Shown here one piece after another: positions 1 through 12,985 of a DNA stretch of 64,000 nt; the first letter of the stretch is position 1; every line of letters begins with the position of its first letter. The notes beneath the pieces were generated by a model, which searched no databases, had not been told where the DNA came from, and saw only the letters and a program-made list of their open reading frames with translations. The position numbers and the translations under genes were made by a program. The stretch comes from Metallyticus violacea (taxonomy: Eukaryota > Arthropoda > Insecta > Mantodea > Metallyticidae). The stretch is from the NCBI GenBank assembly GCA_030762175.1, contig CM060840.1, forward strand, positions 43,220,001-43,284,000. The letters are read 5' to 3'.

Positions 1-185
1 ATTAATACAACGATGTCCATAAGTATTTTGCGTGTAATAAATCCAAGAAAATGTTGAACTTGTTTTGTGGAATTCATTAGTCAGTCTCTAGCGTTGATTT
101 CAGATCAATAGAACATGTTCATTTTGCATGCAACAATATTTGAATTTAAAATAACTGTTACTTGTACGTTGGCCTAAGATTTCTA

Positions 186-212
186 TTTTTTTTTTTTTTT
201 TTTTTTTTTTTT
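186..212. repeat. poly(T) tract
   Basis: An uninterrupted run of about 27 T residues in AT-rich DNA. No SINE or LINE body is recognisable on either side, so I cannot say whether it is the relic of a retroposon tail or slippage growth. Confidence 0.9.
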
Positions 213-1590
213 GCCAATTCAGAATGAAAATAAACTTTATCATATTATCTAACCTTTAAACCAGGATTTTCACAGGGTTTCCTAGAGACAGTTCTTTTTT
301 AACCGCTGTATGCTACAAACGTTTGCTTATGTTTGCGAATAAGATCTGAAAAAACAGTTACACATACTAAATCTAATGTTAATACTGTTCTAATGAATAT
401 TGCCTTTCTAAAGTATTGGGTAGTCATGTAGCGATGCTCATTCTAACATTGTATAATTCGCCAACAGGTGTGCAAACAAATGACGAAATGTATAACTACT
501 ATCTACACGCCAAGCGCGGCACACACTTTTTTAAATTGAACAAACAGAAATGGATATGTGTTGCATTAGAAGCACACTGCCCAAGAAGTACTTCCATTGA
601 ATATCCTTGGCGCCTTTTTCAGTCGATATAAGTGCATGCGAATAACTTCAGAATGTTAGGCATAGCTATAGAATTTCAGGCACGGTTTCAATTATTAGAT
701 CAAGAAACGCCACAAATACTTCAACCGAGTTATATATCTGCTTTGATATGTCTATCTGCAGTGTAGTACTTCTTCATAATTCACTTGTACTCATTTTGTT
801 TCAGAATTTTCTGAAATCCGACAATATGACACAAGACCACAATCATCTAGATTGCTCAGTTATTTTTTACATATAAACTTATTTTAAAAAGCTTTTCTAT
901 TGGATAAGCTTTGAATTATTTACAAATATAATTTTTTGACATTAAAGTTTTGCTTACTTCCTCTCTAATTCATAGTCTAGACAATAGCGAAATATACATA
1001 TTTCTTGCTCTGATTGCTTGATGGTTGAAAGAGTACTCCCTGTGCAATCGGTTATACAAGCGCATTAGAAAACTATTCATAATTTCAAAGCATACATGTT
1101 CTTCAAAAAATAACTAAGAACAAAAAAAGTATTTCATAAACTTATGCTGGAACAGTATTAAAAAAGAAAGTGGCTTAATCTGCTTCTATTGCTTGAATAT
1201 AGGATGCAAAACTTTTAGGTGCTTACATTTATTCATGATAATCCAGACTTCAACACTCCGAAGTATACAAAAGATGCAACTGTTGGACCTAATAAACTAC
1301 AATAGCACAGAAATACACACAACCTTTGTATATAAAAGAGAGCAATATATTTACAATTATTCAGTTTGACTTGAAATCATACTAACATTTAGAAAAGCTA
1401 AAGTTAAAATGTTAATTGACACCAAAGCTTTAGTTTTAAATTCTTGTATATTGGGGTGCACGAAAAGAATGTACCCACCGCATACTTCCTCCGCTGTAGA
1501 ACAGAAAATACGAAAACACGTCAAAACAAAGCGGAAAAGTTCCAAATTTAATGCTGGAGTTCTGCAAGCTCTTTTAAATGTATTTCAAGT
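213..1590. other. AT-rich intergenic stretch, no gene seen
   Basis: Stop codons are frequent in all frames. The longest open frame before 1.4 kb (416-631, 71 codons) has no recognisable motif. I see no repeat family member here. Confidence 0.6.
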
Positions 1591-1867
1591 AGTAAACATT
1601 ACTCTGCACTTTTGGTTGCCAAATACCGGGACCAGCAGGCGCCCTATCTCCTCGCCAGGTGTACAGTGCATCGGAACGCCGTGTTCAGTAGCAGGCAGCT
1701 GTCACGAAGCGTTTGTGTGGCGAACGGAAAGATGGCGACTCGAGTCTTTTCCGTATAACGGACTCCGCAGACTTCAACAACATTTTAAAACTACACGACC
1801 ACTGTCAGCGCGTGTTAACATAGTAATTTCTGGATTACGTTTTATTTTATTAATAGCTTATACTTAG
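1409..1867 (+). other. 152-codon open frame over a GC-richer segment, unknown
   Basis: This is the longest open frame in the window. It crosses a change in composition near 1600: the first half is AT-rich like its surroundings and the second half (about 1610-1800) is clearly GC-richer. I recognise no domain, signal peptide or motif. No splice sites or polyadenylation signal clearly frame it. It could be a chance frame over an old GC-rich repeat, a decayed exon or an untranslated exon. I do not call it a gene. Confidence 0.25.
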
Positions 1868-3052
1868 TGGTGATAGTTGAAAATTTAGAGTTAGTAATTA
1901 GTTTCCTGTTGGGCCCTATCTAGGAATGCCATTGGTTACATGGTCCTAATAAAAGAGCTTATTCATCTTTAAGTAGCAAAAAATTCCAGTATTTATATTT
2001 CTATCCAAGTTTCATAAGTCTATATTGTGGTGATTTTCCTTCCTGAGACGCTCTCTTCAAGACCGCAAACAAACAAAAACCTTATAAATAAATGCTTTGT
2101 TAAATTGCTGGTCATTGTAATTTATATAATATTTTTCGGCGAACTGAGAGGATCCGACACTTCTCGAACTAAATTTTGTTCAGAATGTTAGAAAAGTACA
2201 TATTTTTCCAAGTTTTAATAAAGGAAGTTATATCAATGCGGAAAGTTGAGAATATAAATTGAGAAAACACAGTTCTATGTTTTTCAACACTCTCAAAATT
2301 TAGATAATAATTTAATGGATTTATGTCATTAATGTCAAGCTAAAACCTCCCTATAGGTTTTTTAATTTCTTAAGTATGTACCTCCATATATTTTTCATAT
2401 TTCCACATTGATTTTCATTCTTCTTCATAATTTCATAATTAATTTAGCAAGTTACTTGAAAAATTTGTTTAGCTAACTATTCGTGGTCATATGCGCTGAA
2501 GGAATACATTAATAACACAAGATGCCTGGGAGTTTTAAGATGAGTGACTACAAAAACAGAATTTGAAATGTATACAGTTAGGGGTACAAAAATTGTTTCT
2601 GAATTGATCACTACCTCCTTAATGATTATAGACAACTATCTCAGTGTAATGTTTCATTTACGAAAGAATAACGATTGTACATGTTTTCTTTTAACTAATT
2701 CCGAAATATTTAAGACTAGAGTGCAATAGAATATCCGATCTTCTGAAAGAGTAAAATTACAGGTAATTAGTGGATTTCACATTAATGTGTGAAATTAAAT
2801 AACATTTTGCTGAATAAACATTTACGTATTAAAAGTAAAAGGAAATAAGCCAGACATTTACATATATAATGCAATGAGCAGGGTGTGCTTTTAATTCCGT
2901 AAATTGTGCACATAATTCATTGAATGACGCCAATTCTGCTCAATTGAGTAAAAAGAAACACCTACCCTAACGCAATTACATATAAAGTTGCTTCGACTAT
3001 CTGGATGATACGTCTTGAAATGACATACTTACATATATAGAAATAACTGGTG
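1868..3052. other. AT-rich intergenic stretch, no gene seen
   Basis: Only short open frames (for example 2544-2729, 61 codons) without recognisable motifs. No transposon termini or tRNA-like boxes were noticed. Confidence 0.6.
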
Positions 3053-3078
3053 TTTTTTTTTTTTTTTTTTTTTTTTTT
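3053..3078. repeat. poly(T) tract
   Basis: About 26 consecutive T residues, followed by a short C-rich step. It lies about 170 bases before the SINE at 3.25 kb and is not obviously its tail. Confidence 0.9.
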
Positions 3079-3249
3079 CCCCACATTTTCCCGCTCAATT
3101 CATTTGGCGAAGTCATTTTTATTTAACATAATTAACTCATCATGAGTAACAAAAATGCCTTTATATAAAATAGTATTATCTTCTTTGCCCGAGGCAACAA
3201 ACTTGTAAACTATTAGTAATATTCAGGTAAAATGTATTATAATTTTATT

Positions 3250-3514
3250 TGCTTATTTAGTTGGTTTATTCCCATTCAATTAATGGAGTGAAAAGGCCGA
3301 TAAATTTTCCTCAGAGGCCTCTTCTTTCAGACTTGATGTTCGTTTACGTACCGTAAATGTACGACACGGGACTCACGACTTTATTTCCCTTCCGAAGGAA
3401 GCTATACTTAAGATATTTACTCCCGAAAAAAATCAATTGGCCCTGGTCTGGATTGAACTCACGATCTTGGGTCTGCGAGGCAAGTATGGTTATCACCAGA
3501 CCGCCAGGACCGAA
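3250..3514 (-). mobile_element. SINE family A, old copy
   Basis: Member of a tRNA-derived SINE family seen six times in this window. The tRNA-like head is at the right end, read on the minus strand, and the A/T-rich tail is at the left. Shared landmarks are a block containing aggcctct, the segment gtaaatgtacgacacggga, and cttccgaaggaagc. The B-box region is diverged (GGATTGAACTCACG on the plus strand) compared with the better copies at 54.7 and 45 kb. I found no clear target duplication, so this looks like one of the older insertions. Confidence 0.85.
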
Positions 3515-4495
3515 ACTATTACTTTAATGATAGCGTTCTTTAATGAATAGCAGAAAATTACAAAATAATGCATAATTCGCATGATTACGTATATAAAACA
3601 TTATTTTTGCTTTAACGAGAGAATATATGATTGGACTTCATGCCACGATCAACAAAACTTGGACAAACTCCAACAAGAGTTGCAACATATTATATCATTT
3701 ATATCATGTTTACGGTTACCATGGCTTTAACATGCAAATAACTTACCATGTAACTGGAACAAAACACTGTAATAAATGTTATGTAAACTTTTTTTTTAAA
3801 AAAAAAGAACAGTTAAATTGACATAAATAATACTTGAAAGTACAAACAGTTTGGACAACTGTCACATTGATTATATTATTATTATTATTGTTATTATTGT
3901 TGCTTTTATTGTTTTAAGCTGTATACACGAGAGGTATTGATTACTTTTTCCATACTTTGTTGATGTAACACTTTCTAATTAATATGGTAACAAGTGCACA
4001 TTTCACAAGAAACGGATGTTTCATTCATAAATTTCTGAACAGTAGGAAAATGGGTGCGGTTCTATGTTCAATCGCCGAATTATTAATAAAAGCAGAAATA
4101 AGTTTGAGTTACAAATTTGTTTAAAAATCAAGCATAAGTTTGAAGTAGACATTTTCCAAAGTACTATTGCATTATTATTTACTATGTAGCGGATAGGGGA
4201 AAAAATACGCTCTGTCGACAAAACAATCTTTTCTGGGTTTGACCAATAATTATACGGACTTGTGATTTCTTAAATTATCTTACCAAAAGTAGCTTATTGC
4301 AGTAATGTCGTACCTTAGCCTCTTTAGCATAAAAGTAAAATTTACATTGCTACCTATTTATCTTGAAGTAGACGATGCATTTAGTGGTGTATATCAGTGA
4401 GTTTGGAACTATTTTAAATTGGACTTTGTGAGTAAAAACTACCTTCTTTTTGGAAAGCGTTTTCTGCGAGGTGCAACACTCACAACACTGGTAAA
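3515..4495. other. AT-rich intergenic stretch with a short (ATT)n patch
   Basis: An imperfect (ATT/GTT)n patch lies near 3874-3903. The open frames here (64 and 66 codons) have no recognisable motifs. Confidence 0.6.
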
Positions 4496-5750
4496 TACAA
4501 GGTCCATAAGTTTCCGGCCTCGACAATAAGGATTATCACCTTCACCAAAGCCTTATCTGGTGCCATAGCTTAAATGTTAAGTTAATAACTTCAGCTGTAA
4601 CTCCCCTCCGCTGTGCTCTGTTGTTCAGATATAGTTGCATAGAGAAGGCTATGTGTAGAAGATTGTGACATGTTCAAAATGGAGTATCTAGCCGTTAAGT
4701 TCTTCATAAAAGAAGGACTTACTCTAAATGAAATAAAATTGGCGATTGGACCGTGTGTATGGGGAAGCATCCCCCCTCATATTCTACCGTAAAAGAATGG
4801 CCAAACTTTTTGGAATGGGTCGAGAGCGTGCAGGACGGCCCTTGGAGGTGCTCAGGTGCTCACTCCTGACAACATTGCTCGTTCTTTTGGAAGGAGAAAT
4901 TACGGCAGGCCGGTAGCTCAAAGTTATAGAAATAGCAGCAAGATTGGGCCTTCCTAAAACAACATTCCTTCGAACTATTTATGAACATTTAAACAAGTGC
5001 AAAATGAGTGCCTAGACTTCTTTCCTAGTTGAAAAGCAGCAACGAGTCATTTGTTGTCAGGCATTTTCGAGCTCTGGCAAGGAGAGAGAAGTTCTGCAAA
5101 CAATTGTTACAGTAGATGAAACTATGGTCCTCTACTATGATCTCTTGTCCAAAAGAGAATCAATGGAGTGGCGTAAACCTGGGGAAGCATCGCCTCTAAA
5201 GGCCAAGGTCACTTAATCAACCAAGAAGATCATGGCCACAATCTTTTGGGACTGTGAAGGAATACTTTTCATTCACTTCAAGGAGAGGAACACGAATATA
5301 AATAGGAAGTACTATGCTGGCCTACTGCACAGACTACATGGTTCCATCAAAGAGAAAAGGCGAGAAAGGCTGAGTGGTGGTGTGCGCCTTCTTCACGGCA
5401 ACGTGCCTTGCACACAGCTCTTGTTGCAAAGAAAGCTGTGAAGAAAGGTGGCCTCAAGGAGATCAACCATCCACCTATCAGCCCAGATCTAGCTCCCAGT
5501 GACTATTTCCTCTTCTTAGAACAAGAAGGACCTTCGAGGAAGGAAATTAAAGTGTGACGAAGAAGTGATGGATGCTGTTTATACCCATTTTGCAGACAGG
5601 AGTTCTGACTATTTTAGGTGGGAGGGGGGATTGAAATGTTAATTGAAAGATGTGAAAAGTGTGTTGCAATATAGGAAAAAGTGAAATATAGTTTTTGTCT
5701 TTATCACCTAGAAAATGGTTAAGCCGGAAACTTGTGGACCTACCATTGTA
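4496..5750 (+). mobile_element. Full-length but inactivated mariner element
   Basis: A Tc1/mariner-superfamily DNA transposon of about 1.25 kb, the usual size of a complete mariner. The ends form inverted repeats sharing ggtccAYaagtttccggc: the left begins near 4496 and the right (reversed) ends near 5750, each next to a TA. The decayed transposase runs left to right. An N-terminal segment like the mariner helix-turn-helix region starts near 4680. IVTVDET (about 5102-5122) marks the first catalytic aspartate, with the usual following W replaced by M. ATIFWDCEGILF is at about 5235, and PPISPDLAPSDYFLF (about 5472-5516) holds the last D of the D,D34D triad. Several frameshifts and stops break the reading frame, so it cannot encode an active transposase. 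Confidence 0.92.
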
Positions 5751-6569
5751 ATTGCAAAGGTATTAACTGTCTCAAAATAAAAAAGAAGTATTAAATATAT
5801 TTGTTTATTATGTTACTGTGATGAAAGTATTTAGTATCAAAATATACTATGTAAGTATCGAGAATAGAACAAAACTTGCATTTTAAAGCTCTTGAGTTTC
5901 AGCTTACTTTTAAAGAACAAGTATCTAATGAGGGAAAATGAAACGATTCATGTTGTTTTCATACCTCCAGAAAGTCAATGCTCACCTCTTATGTGTACAA
6001 ATTCCTAGCACATCTAGCCTAGGTATGATATCGTGCGAAGTGATGAACTTGCATCTACAAGTTGAGTCCTAAAATGAAACTGAAGAAACTTTTGACATTA
6101 CTTTAGAGCACGAGAGTTATTTGTAAAGTTCTTGCAATGACCTATGAATGGAGTGGTAGCTGAAGTTTATGGTATCAAGCTTGGCCGTCCTACCTTGCTA
6201 TGCCTGCGTGACAGTATTCCGTTCAACTGAGAGCTGTAACAGATATATATGTTGGAGAGAGGTAAAAATCAATTAATATAGTGCAGTAATTAAATACTTG
6301 GTTAACAAGGATAATAAACGAACAACTCATACAGAATCCTTCCTTTTCCTTCTCAACGGTTTCAAATTGGACAATCGAGTTTAAAGGAGTCGCAATAGTT
6401 TGAAATATGACTTTAGTAGTGGTTAGTTAAGTTTATTGAAGTAGTGCACGATATGATATTTAGAGGATCGTTTTATCGACGATTAAAACTGACTTAAACT
6501 GCTGCTGAAACTGTAGAAACGAATCAGAAAGCAAAATTTCTAAATGTTTCCAGAACATTTAAATGTATT
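5751..6569. other. AT-rich intergenic stretch, no gene seen
   Basis: Spacer between two mariner fossils. No open frame of note and no repeat termini seen. Confidence 0.55.
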
Positions 6570-6960
6570 TTATGTCTGTTGCAACAAATGACGAAAAATG
6601 GGTAAATTACAACACACTAGGAACCAAACTACAGACAATGAAAACGTCATGATTCTACACCACGAAAGAAAGTAAAGGTCATATGTTGGTCAGAAAGATT
6701 ACGGTTTCAGTTTTAAAGTATGCTTAATGAATCCCACTGGTTGACATTTACTAGACCAGCTGAAGAAAAAAATACGTGGAATATAGAAAAATATCCTTCA
6801 TGAAGAAAATGCTCGTTTGTACAAAAATTAATCTATATATATAATAAGATTTACTACCGCATCTATCTTATTCACCGAATTTGGCTCCATCGGACACCTT
6901 TTCAATAGATGCACTTAACCCTCTTGCTTTGAAGAAATCGGATTTTTTATAATGATATGC
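6570..6960 (+). mobile_element. Mariner transposase fossil, internal to 3' part
   Basis: Scattered over several frames are remnants of a mariner transposase in the right order. ATNDEKWVNYNT (about 6582-6617) matches the region of the first catalytic aspartate. DQLKKKIRG lies near 6760, ILHEENARLY near 6791-6820 corresponds to the second aspartate region (normally HDNA), and LLPHLSYSPNLAPSD (about 6851-6895) matches the conserved YSPDLAPSD motif. Frames change between motifs, and an AT insertion sits between the second and third. I could not identify inverted repeats. It differs from the element at 4.5 kb in its YNT versus YYD context, so it is probably another mariner lineage. Confidence 0.75.
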
Positions 6961-8654
6961 CATTTCGAGAACTTTTCCAATTATCCTCATAGCACCAACT
7001 GCTGACCTAGTGTCCGTGAACAATAACATGTTGCAACAGCGAGCAAGACATGTACGGTGTTACGAAAACCTTGGTCTTGACCATATTAATGTTGTAAACA
7101 CAACGTGTATTGCTGTAGGAACAGGTAAGGTCGTGCCAACAGCGCTCATGACCTCTTAATAATCTCAATAACGATGTAAACACAACCTTGCTTAACAGGG
7201 CTTCTGTAATACCACCCAACTATGTTTCCAAATACTTTATTCCAGTACATGTCGGAAAATTACATTATAGTAATATAATGTAACGTTATATTCTTCTCCT
7301 GTACTCTTTTTTTCAGGAACGCAGAGATTTTAAAAGAAAAGTTGTTCGATTTATAAGAGTTATGTTTGTATATATATATATATAAGGAATGCTGTTCCAT
7401 AAGAACTATAATGTAGATGATGAGCCTAAAGAGGAATTAGTTGAGGCATTAGTTGTGCTTCTCCTTTATTGAATGATGAATTAATAGTATCTTCTCTTAA
7501 GTTATAGAAACATAATTTGGGTGTTACAAATGTTGAAGCTCTGCTCAATAATTCTGAGTTTATTTCATGCGCTTTTTATGCTATCTAAATATTAAGGGTC
7601 CTCAATTATTTTAACACCTCCTATTCATTACGAATATATTTAGCCAAGACTCTTTAATTTATTAACAATTATGTAGCTGCTAAATATCCTTTCATACTGC
7701 ATCTCCAGCCAGAATAAATCTCTTGCCAATACTTCGAAATGCATTATAACTTCTAAACATAGTCCCGGCTCTAATGTGTATAAAATTCAATTCTTTAATA
7801 CTAGTAAAATGTTCTTTTGTTCTTCTTAACTGGATGTTTTGTCATAAAACGCAATTTAGAAACAGTTATGAATAAGTTACTTTAATTCAATATTCATATG
7901 CGGCTCGTAAGCTTCCCTTAAGATACTAAATTTGCTTCCAGTGCATTTTTCAAATTATTCATCCGTTTAAATTTTAATGCACATTTTAAAATTATTTGTA
8001 TTTTTATTGTATTGTGTTTATATCATTACATTATAGTAATTATTATATCATTATTACATTTAAAAGCATGCAAACCATAAAACTAATAACTAACGATATA
8101 TGATACCACAACATTACTCTTTAATTTTAATTCCTGAAAGAGATGGATGCTGCTGTATTTCCCTTAAAATATGAGATATATCGGGGTTATTAGGGGAATT
8201 TTGCATTCTGAGTTCTGGTACTACATTTTGAAACTATTTCTAAACATTTTATAGATGAATAATTCAACGTAGTTTTCAAACTAGTACGAAAATTATCAAT
8301 AGTTTCATTGTTTTCTTTGATAGTTCAGGAATATTTTGAACTCAGGCAGGCGAGCCCTTACCTTCACAGTTTACGTCGAAATATGCATTCTTTTTCTAGG
8401 TGTTCTGCCTTGTCTACCCTATTTGAAAGTAACGCCCAGGTAATAGTCACCAATTTTAGCACAATTTTCTTTACCTAAATAAACACATATCGGAAATTTG
8501 CATCATATTTCATTTCTTCTGTATCTACACATTGAAGAATGAATATCGTTAACAGTACTCTAATGCTTAGTGGACTACTTGGAGTCTGCGTACCACTGTT
8601 GACAATTACTTATTAAGTTTATATTTAACTTTACTGGTGACTTTAGATTAATCT
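6961..8654. other. AT-rich intergenic stretch, no gene seen
   Basis: Contains a short (TA)n patch at about 7370-7383. A 70-codon minus-strand frame (7007-7219) has no recognisable motif. Confidence 0.6.
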
Positions 8655-8735
8655 AGAGGGATGACTCAGACTATTGGACTATTGGAACTCGTGTTCGGGA
8701 GGTCCTAGGTTCAAATCTTACTATAAAATCCACAA
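8655..8735 (+). mobile_element. tRNA-like SINE head, family C-like, decayed
   Basis: A tRNA-like segment: GATGACTCAGACTATTGGA resembles an A box, and CTCGTGTTCGGGAGGTCC followed by GGTTCAAATCTT resembles the anticodon arm and B box of a pol III promoter. The same arrangement (CTCAGACGGTAACAC, CTCGCATTCGGGAG) heads the long repeat at 31.0-31.6 kb. The body downstream is not recognisable. A true tRNA gene is unlikely because the acceptor stem does not pair convincingly. Confidence 0.55.
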
Positions 8736-11700
8736 TATTGTCACTAGTTCTTTATAAAAATGTTCAAACATTATTAAGAAGTCCCTTATATAATGGTGTA
8801 AGAAAGGTTTATATTTATAAAAAACCAAAGAAACAATTGAGATAGACAAACTCGAGTTGAAATAAAAGTCTCAACATTTTACTCATGCACAAAAAAATTA
8901 ACCTTTTGTTTGAAGCTTATACATTGAAACAACTCACGGTACATAGGTACTAAAATCACATAATCCTAAACGATTATTCCCCTGCTTAAGTATTTTATTT
9001 TAGTAAGCTACACACTTCCGTAATTTAACTTTCTCTTTATACGATGCAAAATAAATAAAATATTTTAATTAATATTAAAACAGAAACTCGCAGAAGAGAG
9101 CATTTTACAATCTTTTTGTTTAATCGTAACCTGGGACCAGGAAATACATAAAACCTGCAGAAACGTGCAAATGAGATTCGTACCAAGCATGTGTATATAT
9201 CATATATTTCATTCCAACATAATTTGAATTGTTTTCAAACCACGCCTTTTATTTAACTAAATATGAAAACATGCTCCAAGTTTTTCTCCTTCATAAAAAT
9301 CTGAAAAAGTAGGAGTGAAGAAAATCCTAGTCCTAAGGGAAAGCATTAGAAATGGAATGCTAAACTAGCTATGCTCAAATTAGTGTGCTGATTATTCAAG
9401 TTAAATGAATGCCGTCGCTGCAATATTTATGAAGATTCCTCGGCAATTAATTTGCAAAATGATTGAAATTCGCAACACGGCTTAAGTGTGCAGCTTAGAA
9501 TAGTTACTCTTAATACGAATTATCGCCTTTTCTCAATCTCCACTTTAAATGCTCCATTAGCAAGTGTTGAATAAAACATAAATGTAATACGCACCATTAA
9601 AAGTTTGAGCTTTTCCATCACAAAATAATAACCGCATTTCGTAAATATTTTCATGGGCGGTTGGCTTTACAGGAAAGACGACGGGGCCAGTTAATATCTC
9701 TATGCATAGAGGGTAGTTGCCCAATGACAGTTACCTCATCAAGTGTCTCATCTCGGGTTGCAAACAGTGTAACAGTTTAACCAGACCAGCTTATATCCAA
9801 TCGCTCGTTCCCGCAATGATTTGTTACCATCTTCATAACCCTGTCATCGAAACTTACTTTTTATTTTTTTATCTACCTCCCCTTTAATGGAGGTCTACGG
9901 CAAACTCATGAATGAGTTAAGCTCGAGGCGTTTTTATTAAACAATCTTCCACTCCTACCTCGGGGTCTCGAAATATCCATCCCCGCTCCATTATTACGGC
10001 GACCAGTGGCGTAACTAGAGATTTCGAGCCTAAGGGTGACGTTCTCGATAGTGTTCTTGTTTTGTATTCCGTTTAGTTTTATTTGATTCGCTAACTTGTA
10101 GCCATTAATCAACATAGCTTCTTTGTATCTCATTACTGAGGTAAGGGCCCCTGACGGCTGGAAAATATTCCCAAATGTTTGCTTATGGAGCTAAAATGAT
10201 TCTGAATGCTGAGAACAAAACATGTAATCTGAAAACATGCTTAACGTTGATTTAGTGACCTCCCAAAAGGAACTAACTTAAAATCACGGAACCTGAAGCC
10301 ATAAAAGATGTTCAGATTATTTTGATGCAATTATCATGAAGAAATTTCATTTGTACTGATTCTGAGTAGAAGGTTTCTTTTAGCTATACGTTTGTGAAAA
10401 TAATGACAGTATTCACTCGGTTTCGAACTGGGAGTTAACGATCAGAAGTTGTACTAACGACTTTACAGCTCCAATATAATCAGAGTGCATTTCCCAGACT
10501 CATTTAAAAACACAAAATAATGACTTTCTTTTTAGTAATACAGGGATTTTATACAGTTCGGAATTTTAAATGCTAAAATATGGAAAAATTTTACTTTTAT
10601 GTGCGAAAATATTTTAAATATGTGAATATAAGCAAAAATATTTATTCAGCCAAGTTTTAATTACTTTGCATCTATATAAATAGTATTCTTTGCCTCCCCC
10701 ACTGCTGAAGAACTGCACTACAAAATGAGACAAACTTTCAACTTGTCCACCTGACCTGAAATGACTGACGATTATCGCAGAAAATAGGAGGAAAAAAAAA
10801 CAAAAACAAAAAAAAACAACGTTCCACGTCACGTGGTCATTCTGGCAAATTTATATTTGTGCACACCCACAATTACAGCTGGACGTCCAACAAAGTTGCA
10901 ATTTTATACATAATGTGAAATTCGTTTAGCAGAAGGATGTCTCCCTTTTCAAGTTTTTCAATTGTACTACAGAGGAAAACACTCAACATTTCCTAAAGGA
11001 TAATAAAATTCTTAAATTCTGCAACATATTCCTGCAAGCAATAACTTGAGGTTGCTTTTGCTTTGGATATAGTTAAACATACTAAAGGAAAATAATTGTG
11101 CAAACGATCACCTACCAACGCCAAAAATTAATTGCGACTGAATGATCTCAACTCAGAACTCAAACACTGTGGGTGGAAGTACGCAACGGCTTCCCATAGC
11201 ACCACTATATTGCATCACATCTTTGATATGCGTCGGCGGTGTCAAGGTGCAGATACTACAATGATCTGATACTATATAATATAGAATTTTTCTTTAACAT
11301 AGAACCAGCATTTCATAGATATTTTCCATTAAGGTGAATCAGTTGTTAATTCGCATTATGCCAAGATCTGAAAAAACAAGACATTTCACACTGCCTGCTC
11401 ACATTTTGGAGTCCACACACTATATTAACTGCACTGTATAGCCTGGCAAGGACAGCAAGAAGCAGGGTGAAGAGGTCATTTATACACAACTCCTTCCAGT
11501 AAAAATAGTGATAGGGTTTTGAAAGTAATAAACAGCGCAGTTCATGATAGCTACAGCACAATTCTAATACTAAAAATATAATGAATTCAGATGTTTACAT
11601 GAATGTTACTGCTGTGTGTAATTCAATACTGCAAGGTAAGTCACAAGGCGAAGGGTAATGCTGTTCCTGCAATAATGCGTCTGAAATGAGTTTTGTTTAA

Positions 11701-12099
11701 AATAATTTAATTAAAACTGAATTTTATGCATAGGTGCTTTGCTACACTTCATCCGTTTCAATAAGAAAAAGAAAATGCAGTAAACAGTATGTGCCAAAAA
11801 TTCAGAAAAACGACATTTTCCAATCTACACTTATACCCGTACTGCAATGTTTACAGGACACTAAAAAGAGCTTTTATTACAAAATATTGTGGAAAAATAA
11901 TGTTGCATGTATGTGAACCGTTAAACATTTTTCAAACGTTCAAAATGCTATGCCAAAGGAGTACATATTGTAGCAAAATGCGGATAGTAGCAATGATTAG
12001 CCTTGCCGGAACGCCTCCTGTTTGCCGTGCTGTTATCTTATTTCAGTCGAATTCCACCTTACTTTCCTTGTAACAATGTTTTGAGTGTTCTACGTTTAT
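8736..12099. other. AT-rich intergenic stretch, no gene seen
   Basis: Largely featureless. A motif cagtggcgtaactag at 10012 resembles one end of some transposon families but has no good partner nearby. Open frames of 60-94 codons (11.7-12.07 kb) are low-complexity or unmatched. Confidence 0.55.
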
Positions 12100-12985
12100 T
12101 GACATGGCAGGCTATCATGCCCAAACTTCGTTTGAAAGAAGCTTTGCATATAATTTAAAAGTGGCCGGGAGTCGGTAGTAGATGATTCGCGTCCTGGACA
12201 TCATCGATGTCAACAAAGGAAGATCATGCAGCCAGAATTAGAGAGATCATTCACGAAAATGGACACCTGACTGCTTGAAAAATTGCTGAAGAGCGTACAT
12301 TTTTCTGTAATAGTGTCATGAAATCCTAATAGAAACGTTTGATATGCATTGTCTTGCAGCAAAGTTTGACCCTCGGCTGTTGACACAAGAACAGAAAGAC
12401 AATTGCGTCGTGACCTATCAGTAACTCTTGGATAGAGTTAATGAGGATGCAATAACTGTTATGAATGCACTGTTGATGAAACATGGATGATATTGAGACA
12501 AAAGTTAATCATTGCATCAAATGTCAGGTCAAACGTCAAAGTGCTGTTGGCAGTTTTCTTCAACATTCAGGGTGATATTTATCACGAATTTCTGCCGGAG
12601 GGTCAAACTGTGAATCACTGGTTTCACCAGGATGTCCTCAGATATGTCCGAGAAATCGCGATAAGGAAGAGGCTTGGACTGTGCAGAGCAATTCATGGAT
12701 CGTGCAACATGATAACGCAAAAACGTATTCATCATTCTTCCCTATCCTCCATACTCTCATGATTTAGCATCTGCGGGCTTTCTTTTTTATTTCCAAAGCT
12801 GAAATCTACGACGAAAGAAAAAAGATTCGACTCAGTTGAAATAAAACAAAATTCGCAGACAGAAACTTATACAATTTCGAAAAACTTATCTCGTGACAGT
12901 TTTCAGAAACTAAAACATCATTGGGAAAGATGTATCAATAAAGGTAGAGATTATTTCGAGGGAGAAAAAGCTCAGTAAGATGCAG
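12100..12985 (+). mobile_element. Mariner transposase fossil
   Basis: About 0.9 kb of decayed mariner transposase in correct order. KFDPRLLTQEQK lies near 12364. TVDETWMI (about 12471-12494) contains the first catalytic aspartate. A longer intact stretch at 12520-12690 includes VLLAVFFNIQGDIYHEFLPEG, a hallmark of this group where many relatives read HEFVPEGQTV. VQHDNA (about 12702) holds the second aspartate. The C-terminus ends with HWERCINKGRDYFEGE near 12915-12970, matching the normal end of these proteins. The SPDLAP motif is damaged. Frameshifts and stops are present. I did not find convincing inverted repeats. Confidence 0.88.

Noticed and set aside
8655..8735. Functional tRNA gene
   Set aside because: A-box and B-box-like sequence is present, but the acceptor stem does not pair and a SINE-like arrangement recurs at 31.5 kb.
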